Shown piece by piece: positions 1-5,195 of a stretch of 5,195 nucleotides of DNA (position 1 is its first letter; each line of letters opens with the position of its first letter). Where the stretch lies: the NCBI GenBank assembly GCA_028280675.1, contig JANQLI010000006.1, positions 1-5,195 of the forward strand, written 5' to 3'. Source of the DNA: Alphaproteobacteria bacterium. GTDB lineage: Bacteria > Pseudomonadota > Alphaproteobacteria > SMXP01. Both the position numbers and the translations under genes were made by a program. Under the pieces are notes generated by a model. It did no database searches, was not told where the DNA came from, and worked only from the letters and a program-made list of their open reading frames with translations.

Positions 1-1
1 A

Positions 2-397
2 ACCGCCGAAGACTTCACAGATGACGGCTGGTTTCAAACCGGCGATCAAGGCACGCTCAGCGATGATGGGTATATCGCGATTGTTGGCCGCGCCAAAGAT
101 ATGATCGTCACCGGCGGGTTAAATGTCTATCCGAAAGAAGTGGAATTGGTGCTGGATGTTATTGCCGGGGTCAAAGAATCTGCGGTGATCGGCGTTCCGG
201 ACTCTGATTTTGGTGAAGCGGTGACGGCGATCATTGTGCGCGAGGGTGAGATTGATGCGCAGAGCATTCGGCAATCAGCCAAACAACACCTCGCGGCTTT
301 TAAAGTACCGAAGCACATTCACTTCGTTGACGCACTGCCTCGCAACACCATGGGCAAAGTGCAAAAGAAGGCTTTGCGGGAAACCTATTCAGTTTAG
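2..397 (+). CDS. matB: Malonyl-CoA synthetase (acyl-CoA synthetase family), C-terminal part
   Basis: This is the 3' end of an AMP-forming acyl-CoA synthetase gene. The reading frame is open from base 2, so the ATG at 101 is internal and 131 codons are visible. The full protein should be about 500 residues, so the N-terminal AMP-binding domain lies outside the window. Visible motifs, numbered from the first visible codon, are GWFQTGD (9-15), the hinge GRAKDMIVTGG (29-39) followed by NVYPKEVE (41-48), and the C-terminal lysine motif PRNTMGKVQK (113-122) with the adenylation lysine at 119. The hinge and the ending PRNTMGKVQK...LRETY closely resemble MatB enzymes, which make malonyl-CoA from malonate, ATP and CoA in the cytosol. 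The equivalent lysine in related enzymes is a target of reversible acetylation. Substrate specificity is set by the missing domain, so another short-chain or dicarboxylic acyl-CoA synthetase remains possible. The stop is TAG at 395-397, inside the convergent neighbour. Confidence 0.78.
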   Translation, partial: TAEDFTDDGWFQTGDQGTLSDDGYIAIVGRAKDMIVTGGLNVYPKEVELVLDVIAGVKESAVIGVPDSDFGEAVTAIIVREGEIDAQSIRQSAKQHLAAFKVPKHIHFVDALPRNTMGKVQKKALRETYSV

Positions 398-982
398 ATG
401 ATCGATGTCTTTTAAAATGGCGGCGGCGTTTGCAAGCGCATCCATTTTAACATGGGTGATATGACGGTGAGAGCGCTTAATGAGATCCCGTGCCCCTTGA
501 TCGCCTGTGAGTGTCAATAAGTCTGCAAAGTAATCTTTTCCCCATAGAACAGGATTGCCGCGCTGGTTGTTCGTGTAAGGCACGCAAAGAGAGGCATGGC
601 TCTGATAGTAGGTGAGAATATGGTTGATATGGCTGGCTGTGATGTAGGGCATGTCTCCTAACAGGATCAGTGCTGCATCGACCTTGCTGTGTTGCGCAGC
701 CTGAATACCAGTGCGAATAGAGGAGGCCATGCCTTCTGCGTAATCGGCGTTATGCAGAAGCCTGCCGCCAGATGAATGCACAACGTGTTCAATTCTTTCA
801 CGCTCATGCCCGGTGACAAGCATGATCTCATTGACATGACTTGTTGCGGCGGCGTCAATAACATGTTGCAAGAGCGGTTTTCCGTTCACATCCAACAGTA
901 ATTTATTTTGTGCGCCCATCCGTGTTGACTTCCCGGCGGCAAGGATGATGGCGGCAATACGCGGCGCAGACGTGTTCGTCAT
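389..982 (-). CDS. MobA/MocA-like molybdenum cofactor nucleotidyltransferase
   Basis: This 197-residue protein belongs to the MobA-like NTP transferase family. The N-terminal nucleotide-binding loop LAAGKSTRMG is at 14-23, followed by NKLLL with Lys27. Further family motifs are AEGMASSIRTG (82-92), the metal-binding LLGDMPYI (107-114, Asp110), RGNPVLW (141-147) and TGDQGARDLI (159-168). Family members attach CMP or GMP to molybdopterin to give the dinucleotide cofactor used by molybdenum hydroxylases. The sequence resembles MocA (CTP-using) proteins found beside xdhC/cox genes more than the GTP-using MobA, but nucleotide choice cannot be settled by eye. The ATG overlaps the stop of the upstream xdhC-like gene as ATGA, which suggests translational coupling; a weak AGG lies 8 nt upstream of the ATG. 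The C terminus stops only three residues after the DID that usually precedes a short TPEDL-like tail, so the end is slightly short. The last 9 bp overlap the matB 3' end on the opposite strand. Confidence 0.85.
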   Translation of the reverse strand: MTNTSAPRIAAIILAAGKSTRMGAQNKLLLDVNGKPLLQHVIDAAATSHVNEIMLVTGHERERIEHVVHSSGGRLLHNADYAEGMASSIRTGIQAAQHSKVDAALILLGDMPYITASHINHILTYYQSHASLCVPYTNNQRGNPVLWGKDYFADLLTLTGDQGARDLIKRSHRHITHVKMDALANAAAILKDIDHLN

Positions 983-1989
983 GCGCCGCGCCTGAGTACC
1001 GAGATTAATTCGGCTGCAATGGAGGCGGCAATTTCCGCAGGGCTTTTCGACCCGATATCCAAGCCAACCGGACCGTGAATGCGGGTGAGGGTGTCCGTTG
1101 CGATTCCTTCTTTTTCAAGACGTTTTAATCGCGCCGCCTGGGTTTTTTGGCTGCCGAGACATCCGATGTAAAAAGCTGGTGTTTGAAGCGCAACATGCAA
1201 CGCGGCGTCATCCAGTTTCGGATCATGGGTCAGGGTGACGACAGCCGAACGCGCATCTAAGCGCGCTGCTTGTAAAGCCTCATCGGGCCAGCGATTGTCC
1301 AGTGTGATATTGGGAAAACGTGCGGCGTTCGCAAATGCGCTGCGGGGATCAATCACCGTGACCTCCATATCCAGCATGGTTGCCATGCTGGTAAGTGCTT
1401 GTGTGATATGCACCGCGCCAATGATGTAAAGACGTAAAGGAGGTTGGAAAGTGTGGATAAAAAGCGCGGTGTCATCCGCGCGTCCGCTCTTATTCTCCGC
1501 AAGAAAGGTGGCGACGGCCGATGGCACAGCGTCTTTCGGTGGCAGGTAAAGATCAGAGTGATGTGTTGTGATGTCTGTGACCAATGCGCAAGGGCGCCGC
1601 TGGGTGAGGGTATCTGAAATGCTTGTTAATTGTGTGCCCAAGCGATCGGTCACGAGTTCAACATAAATCTCAATTTTTCCACCGCACGCAAGACCCACCT
1701 CCCATGCTTGACTGTTGGTGACGCCATAGGAAAGCTGTGCAGCGTTTCCGGTCGCGATCACCGTTTGTGCCTCGGATTGCACATCGCTTTCAACGCAGCC
1801 ACCCGATACCGACCCTTCGAAATGACCATCCTCACGGATCATCATCACGCTGCCGACCGGGCGCGGCGCCGATCCCCACGTGCTGAACACCCGGGCAAGC
1901 GCCACGTTATGTCCTTTGTCCCGCCATGTGCACGCGTGGCGCAACAGAGAGACATCCGATAATGTGTGAGGGCTGTTATCTTTCGTCAT
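979..1989 (-). CDS. xdhC: XdhC/CoxI-family molybdenum cofactor insertion protein
   Basis: This 336-residue protein has the full two-domain layout of XdhC/CoxI proteins. The N-terminal domain has WGSAPRPVGS (38-47), GSVSGGCVE (59-67, Cys65) and GLACGG (99-104, Cys102). The cysteine in GGCVE is the residue implicated in cofactor handling in this family. The C-terminal Rossmann-type domain runs from about residue 186, with IIGAVHITQAL (189-199), VIDPRSAFA (212-220), THDPKLDD (254-261), IGCLGSQKT (275-283) and HGPVGLDIG (305-313). Known relatives bind molybdenum cofactor, promote its sulfuration and deliver it to xanthine dehydrogenase or CO dehydrogenase-type enzymes in the cytosol. Some relatives have the two domains on separate genes; here they are one chain. 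The ATG at 1989 is the only reasonable start, because an in-frame TAA lies five codons upstream and the next Met (49) is inside the conserved core. No Shine-Dalgarno sequence is visible, and the start codon lies in a strong hairpin. The target hydroxylase is not in the window. Confidence 0.9.
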   Translation of the reverse strand: MTKDNSPHTLSDVSLLRHACTWRDKGHNVALARVFSTWGSAPRPVGSVMMIREDGHFEGSVSGGCVESDVQSEAQTVIATGNAAQLSYGVTNSQAWEVGLACGGKIEIYVELVTDRLGTQLTSISDTLTQRRPCALVTDITTHHSDLYLPPKDAVPSAVATFLAENKSGRADDTALFIHTFQPPLRLYIIGAVHITQALTSMATMLDMEVTVIDPRSAFANAARFPNITLDNRWPDEALQAARLDARSAVVTLTHDPKLDDAALHVALQTPAFYIGCLGSQKTQAARLKRLEKEGIATDTLTRIHGPVGLDIGSKSPAEIAASIAAELISVLRRGA

Positions 1990-2018
1990 CGCACACGCAC
2001 TTTACGTCGTGTGCGATG
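1987..2018 (-). promoter_or_regulatory. Hairpin covering the xdhC start codon
   Basis: Bases 1987-1997 and 2008-2018 form a perfect 11-bp inverted repeat around a 10-nt loop. Read in the direction of xdhC, the arms are CATCGCACACG and CGTGTGCGATG, and the last three bases of the second arm are the xdhC ATG. In mRNA the start codon would be fully base-paired. The region just before it, where a Shine-Dalgarno sequence would sit, is loop and stem without a GGAG-like run. No U-tract follows on either strand, so it does not look like an intrinsic terminator. A role in limiting or controlling xdhC translation is an inference; a DNA-binding operator is the other option. Confidence 0.6.
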
Positions 2019-2034
2019 GAAAGGGAATATGGTG

Positions 2035-3072
2035 TTAAGGCGTTGTCGGCTTGCGGAGGGCTGTGCTGCTGAAAAAGCCAACCAGCGCAATGCCGATCCA
2101 GAAGAAAAACGCGATGAGAAAGGCGAGCAAATATTCAACTGCAGGAATGCGCATGATCTCGGAAAGCGCAGTGATGATGTCCGTGCCATAGACCGCATAT
2201 ATGCCCGCAACATATGATCCGGCGAAGGCCCATTTGATCCAGGGGCGTAAGCCCAATCCGTGCATTTGGGTGACAATGAAGATCGCCAGAAAGCCAAAGA
2301 AGAACATGGGCCAGCCAGTATCCGTTTGGATGGCGACAATCGTGCCATGGAAAAGCACCAGCACTTCCAGTGTGGTCGTCCAAAATTTATTCAAGTGAGC
2401 GCGGGTGAAAAACAGGCTGCTTTGCACCATCAATAGGGTTGTATAGAAAAAGCCCCATAAATGTCCCATTGTTGGCTCAGCAGGGTGAAACCAAAAAGTA
2501 AAGATGATCGCCCAAGAAAAATAATAGCCGTGATATTTTTTCAAGGCGTAGCGGGATTGTTCGAGCACGCGTAGGCTTTTCCCGAAGAAAAGGCCGCGGC
2601 GTTTATTTTCCAGGATCAAAATCATCACCAACATAATGATGACAGAGAGTTGCGAACTCCAAATCGGTGTGCTGGCGGCAAGGCCGTCATAGAAATAAAC
2701 CGTTTGCAAAAGGTGCAAGACGATAAAGAACCCATTTGTGAGAAGCGCGATAATGTTAATCGGGTGAAGATATGTGCTGTATGTTAATTTCTGTGTCTGA
2801 GCGCGGTAAATCAAACTCCAAATCGCGATTTGATGCAGCAGATAACCGGCCCATCCGGTGAAGTGTGAGAGAAATGTTGGATTGGGAAGTTTCCAATAAT
2901 ACCAAAGCGCGCCCTGATCCTCTGCGAAAGTCACGTCCGGTAGATAAGGACGTGCAAACCAAATGGCGGCGGTGAAACAGGTGCAAAAAACAATCCCCAT
3001 CCACATGCCGAGATTGGCTTTGATAGGGGACACTTCAAATGAGAGCTTGGAAGATGTTTCGGGACCGCTCAT
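2035..3072 (-). CDS. Polytopic membrane protein of unknown function
   Basis: I do not recognise this family. From the ATG at 3072 the protein has 345 residues and about ten hydrophobic segments, roughly 20-39, 71-89, 105-127, 139-154, 182-195, 205-222, 232-250, 255-270, 278-296 and 312-334. It is therefore almost certainly an inner-membrane protein. It has no signal peptide and no large soluble domain. Histidines lie in or at the ends of the segments (70, 80, 103, 120, 181, 196, 204, 226, 242, 271), and the stretch FWFHPAEPTMGHLWGFFY at 193-210 looks like a conserved core. These could bind haem or metal, but no known cytochrome or transporter signature is clear, and it does not look like a GabP-type amino acid permease. 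Start choice is uncertain: an in-frame GTG at 3087 adds five residues, and neither start has a good Shine-Dalgarno sequence. It ends 45 bp before xdhC and begins about 80 bp after gabT, all on one strand, so cotranscription with either side is possible. Confidence 0.8.
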   Translation of the reverse strand: MSGPETSSKLSFEVSPIKANLGMWMGIVFCTCFTAAIWFARPYLPDVTFAEDQGALWYYWKLPNPTFLSHFTGWAGYLLHQIAIWSLIYRAQTQKLTYSTYLHPINIIALLTNGFFIVLHLLQTVYFYDGLAASTPIWSSQLSVIIMLVMILILENKRRGLFFGKSLRVLEQSRYALKKYHGYYFSWAIIFTFWFHPAEPTMGHLWGFFYTTLLMVQSSLFFTRAHLNKFWTTTLEVLVLFHGTIVAIQTDTGWPMFFFGFLAIFIVTQMHGLGLRPWIKWAFAGSYVAGIYAVYGTDIITALSEIMRIPAVEYLLAFLIAFFFWIGIALVGFFSSTALRKPTTP

Positions 3073-3090
3073 TACACATACCAACACTTG

Positions 3091-3100
3091 ATGACGTCAT
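3091..3100. promoter_or_regulatory. 10-bp perfect palindrome upstream of the membrane protein gene
   Basis: ATGACGTCAT is a perfect palindrome in the short gap between gabT and the membrane protein gene, 18 bp upstream of the latter's ATG. Its place suggests a possible regulator-binding site, but a 10-bp palindrome can arise by chance and no second copy is seen in the window. No convincing -35/-10 pair is visible next to it. Confidence 0.25.
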
Positions 3101-3152
3101 ATGGATTAGTACGAGCGTAACGCCGGAATGGTTCACGGGGAGTTACTGTCTG

Positions 3153-4436
3153 TTAGGGCGCTGCGATATCCACCAAAGATTCTTCAATGATATGCAGGCC
3201 TTCATTAAGCTGCGCCTCGGGGATGGTTAATGGCGCCAGAATCCGGATGGTGTTGCCGTAGAATCCGCAGCTTAAAAGGATTAAACCTTTCTCAAGCGCT
3301 TTTGCGGTGAGAGCCGCGGTGGCGGTTGGGTTTGGGTCATGACCGCCACGTTCCGTGACCAGTTCAAACGCGACCATGGACCCCAGCCCGCGAATGTCGC
3401 CAATCGGGGCGGTGTCATTGCGGTTCTTCATCGCTTGAATGCGGTCCATCATTATTGCGCCGAGATCCGCACTGCGCTGAATAAGATTTTCCTCTTCAAT
3501 CACATCAAGCACAGCATGGGCGGCGGCGCAACCAATGGGGCTGCCGCCATAAGTGCCGCCAAGACCCCCAGGGGGTAAGCTGTCCATGATCTCGCGTTTG
3601 CCAATCACACCCGATAAGGGAAGCCCACCGGCCATCGCTTTGGCCACAGACATCATGTCGGGTTCAATACTGGCATGTTCGATGGCAAACATTTTTCCCG
3701 TGCGGGCAAAACCGGTTTGCACTTCATCGCAAATGAGCAGAATACCATGCGCGTCACAAATGTCGCGTAAGTGTTGTAAGAATGCTGTTGGCGCAATGTA
3801 AAACCCGCCTTCCCCTTGCACCGGCTCAACGATGATCGCAGCGACGTTATGCGCTTCCATCTCGACTTTAAAAATTGTCTCAAGACCTGCAATGGCGGCA
3901 TCCACAGATATGCCGTGATGTTCAATCGGAAAAGGCGCATGAAACACACCTGGCGCCGGTGCGCCGAGCCCCAGTTTGTATGGAATCAATTTCCCGGTGA
4001 GTGATGCTGTTAAATTGGTGCGGCCATGAAATGCGCCTTTGAACGCAATAACGCCAGGGCGGCCCGTATGGGCGCGGGCAATTTTGACAGCATTTTCCAC
4101 TGCTTCCGCACCAGTGGTGAAGAAGATGCTTTTGGCGTCTGTGATCGGGGCGATCTTGTTCAAACGTTCCGCCAACGCAATATAAGGTTCGTACATCGAA
4201 ACTTGAAATGCGGTATGCGTGAAGGCGTCTGTTTGAGTCTTGACCGCTGCGACGATTTTCGGATGACGGTGGCCCGTATTGCACACAGCAATCCCTTGCG
4301 CGAAGTCGAGATAACGTTTGCCATCCGCGTCCCACAGTTCGGCGTTTTCTGCTTTGACGGCAAAGACAGGGGTGGCGGAAGCGATTCCTTGCGGCACCGC
4401 CTCTTTGCGCCGCGCCATTAAGTCTGCGTTTGACAT
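3153..4436 (-). CDS. gabT: 4-aminobutyrate aminotransferase
   Basis: This is a complete 427-residue class III PLP-dependent aminotransferase, essentially the same length as E. coli GabT (426). It moves the amino group of GABA to 2-oxoglutarate, giving succinate semialdehyde and glutamate in the cytosol. Visible motifs are the PLP-phosphate loop TTGAEAVENAVKIAR (107-121), AFHGRT (135-140), EPVQGEGG (204-211), CDEVQTGFARTGK (236-248, Asp237 contacting the PLP ring nitrogen), SVAKAMAGGLPLSG (263-276) with the Schiff-base Lys266, and GGTYGGSP (293-300). Arg398 in NTIRILAPLT matches the substrate-carboxylate-binding arginine of GabT. The ATG at 4436 is supported by GGGAGAGGA seven nt upstream. The gene follows gabD by 18 nt, so the two form one transcription unit that takes GABA to succinate. 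A closely related 5-aminovalerate aminotransferase (DavT) is possible, since DavT-DavD pairs look the same, but GABA is the simplest reading. Confidence 0.92.
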   Translation of the reverse strand: MSNADLMARRKEAVPQGIASATPVFAVKAENAELWDADGKRYLDFAQGIAVCNTGHRHPKIVAAVKTQTDAFTHTAFQVSMYEPYIALAERLNKIAPITDAKSIFFTTGAEAVENAVKIARAHTGRPGVIAFKGAFHGRTNLTASLTGKLIPYKLGLGAPAPGVFHAPFPIEHHGISVDAAIAGLETIFKVEMEAHNVAAIIVEPVQGEGGFYIAPTAFLQHLRDICDAHGILLICDEVQTGFARTGKMFAIEHASIEPDMMSVAKAMAGGLPLSGVIGKREIMDSLPPGGLGGTYGGSPIGCAAAHAVLDVIEEENLIQRSADLGAIMMDRIQAMKNRNDTAPIGDIRGLGSMVAFELVTERGGHDPNPTATAALTAKALEKGLILLSCGFYGNTIRILAPLTIPEAQLNEGLHIIEESLVDIAAP

Positions 4437-4443
4437 GTTCTTG

Positions 4444-4452
4444 TCCTCTCCC
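4444..4452 (-). promoter_or_regulatory. Ribosome binding site of gabT
   Basis: On the minus strand the bases read GGGAGAGGA and end 7 nt before the gabT ATG. This is the clearest Shine-Dalgarno sequence in the window and fixes the gabT start. It lies directly after the gabD stop codon, consistent with tight coupling of the two genes. Confidence 0.75.
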
Positions 4453-4454
4453 GC

Positions 4455-5195
4455 TTAAATGCTGCCCATGCATATATATTTAAGTTCCATAAAGTCTTCG
4501 ATGCCGTAATGCGATCCTTCCCGGCCAAGACCGGATTCTTTCACGCCGCCAAAAGGCGCCACTTCGGTGGAGATGATGCCTTCGTTAATGCCGACAATGC
4601 CATATTCCAAGGCTTCGCCGACACGCCAACACCGTCCAATGTCGCGGCTGTAAAAATAAGCCGCAAGACCAAACTCGGTGTCATTGGCCATTTGCACGGC
4701 TTCTTCCTCTGTATGGAAACGAAAGAGTGGCGCAAGGGGGCCAAAAGTTTCCTCGCGGGCGACTTTCATGTCTGGCGTCACATCGGCAAGAATCGTTGGT
4801 TCAAAAAAGCTGCCGCCCAAAGCGTGGCGTTTGCCGCCAACAATGACCCGCGCGCCTTTGTCCACCGCATCGGCGATGTGATCTTCCACCTTAGCAACAC
4901 CCGCTGCGTTGATGAGTGGGCCTTGCGTGACGCCATCATCGGCGCCATTCCCGACTTTCAGTGCAGCAACGGCTTTGCTAAGTTTATTGGCGAAGGCGTC
5001 AAACACACCGTCCTGCACGAGGATCCGATTCGCGCAGACGCATGTTTGTCCCGAATTGCGGTATTTCGAGGCCATGGCGCCTGCCACCGCCGCATCAAGG
5101 TCTGCATCATCAAAGACGATAAAGGGCGCATTGCCGCCAAGCTCCAGCGACATTTTTTTGATGGTGCTTGCACATTGTTGCATGAGAATTTTTCC
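4455..5195 (-). CDS. gabD: Succinate-semialdehyde dehydrogenase, C-terminal part
   Basis: This is the 3' half of an aldehyde dehydrogenase gene cut by the right edge. The frame stays open to base 5195, so the ATG at 5183 is internal (the visible protein begins GKILMQQCAS). It shows 246 codons of an expected 480-490. Numbered from the first visible codon, the general-base motif LELGG has Glu18, and GQTCVC has the catalytic Cys52, with the 34-residue spacing seen in E. coli GabD. EETFGP lies at 148-153 and PFGGVKESGLGREG at 214-227. The enzyme oxidises succinate semialdehyde to succinate with NAD(P)+, completing the GABA shunt begun by GabT. The SLELGGNAPFIVF stretch and the ending MELKYICMGSI are typical of the GabD group. 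The second cysteine (54) in the catalytic loop is the one that forms a redox-switch disulfide in the human enzyme; whether it does so here is unknown. A glutarate-semialdehyde dehydrogenase (DavD) reading is possible. Confidence 0.92.
   Translation of the reverse strand, partial: GKILMQQCASTIKKMSLELGGNAPFIVFDDADLDAAVAGAMASKYRNSGQTCVCANRILVQDGVFDAFANKLSKAVAALKVGNGADDGVTQGPLINAAGVAKVEDHIADAVDKGARVIVGGKRHALGGSFFEPTILADVTPDMKVAREETFGPLAPLFRFHTEEEAVQMANDTEFGLAAYFYSRDIGRCWRVGEALEYGIVGINEGIISTEVAPFGGVKESGLGREGSHYGIEDFMELKYICMGSI

Noticed and set aside
1630..1962. Plus-strand open frame of 110 codons antisense to xdhC
   Set aside because: The translation is low-complexity and Arg/His-rich, and it lies wholly under well-conserved XdhC motifs on the other strand.
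3073..3152. Possible sigma-70 promoter (GTGAAC ... TACTAA) or terminator in the gabT-membrane gene gap
   Set aside because: The hexamers match poorly and have a 19-nt spacer. The only inverted repeat there (GTAAC/GTTAC) has 5-bp arms with a 20-nt loop and no T-run.
3564..3576. Near-palindrome ACCCCCAGGGGGT
   Set aside because: It encodes the Leu-Pro-Pro-Gly-Gly stretch in gabT just before the conserved GLGGTYGGSP motif; the symmetry follows from Pro and Gly codons, and there is no sign of a function.
4026..4421. Plus-strand open frame of 131 codons antisense to gabT
   Set aside because: It lies wholly inside gabT, has no domain and no supporting ribosome binding site, and gabT fully explains the sequence.
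3922..4473. Long minus-strand open frame (183 codons) overlapping the start of gabT
   Set aside because: It lies in another frame of a strongly supported gabT, is rich in Arg, Cys and His with no recognisable domain, and is a shadow of the real gene.
5181..5183. ATG at 5183 as the start of gabD
   Set aside because: The frame continues upstream to the window edge with residues that fit the GabD family, and about half of the protein would be missing, so this Met is internal.

Overview
The window looks like chromosome from a Gram-negative bacterium, most likely an alphaproteobacterium. G+C is about half by eye. The malonyl-CoA synthetase tail, the XdhC/MobA-type pair and the GABA enzymes are all of the kind common in that class. 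This placement is an inference from protein style, with no rRNA or other marker to confirm it. Coding density is very high. I see no mobile element, tRNA, CRISPR array or phage gene.

Layout. The left edge carries the 3' end of a plus-strand acyl-CoA synthetase gene, probably malonyl-CoA synthetase (matB). It meets, tail to tail with a 9-bp overlap, a run of minus-strand genes that fills the rest of the window. In their own direction (right to left) these are: the 3' part of succinate-semialdehyde dehydrogenase (gabD, cut by the right edge); 4-aminobutyrate aminotransferase (gabT) 18 nt later; a polytopic membrane protein that I cannot assign; an XdhC/CoxI-family molybdenum-cofactor insertion protein; and a MobA/MocA-like nucleotidyltransferase that overlaps the XdhC gene by 4 nt.

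How the genes work together. GabT and GabD together convert GABA to succinate by way of succinate semialdehyde, so they form a compact GABA-use operon. XdhC and the MobA-like protein are the usual pair that makes and delivers a modified molybdenum cofactor to xanthine dehydrogenase/CO dehydrogenase-type hydroxylases. No such hydroxylase lies in the window. The membrane protein sits between the two pairs and could belong to either or to neither.

The most unusual signals are an 11-bp perfect hairpin whose 3' arm contains the xdhC start codon, with no Shine-Dalgarno sequence visible there, and the unassigned ten-helix membrane protein with many histidines in or near its membrane segments. The rest reads as ordinary metabolic genes, and I do not see convincing evidence of a wholly new system.
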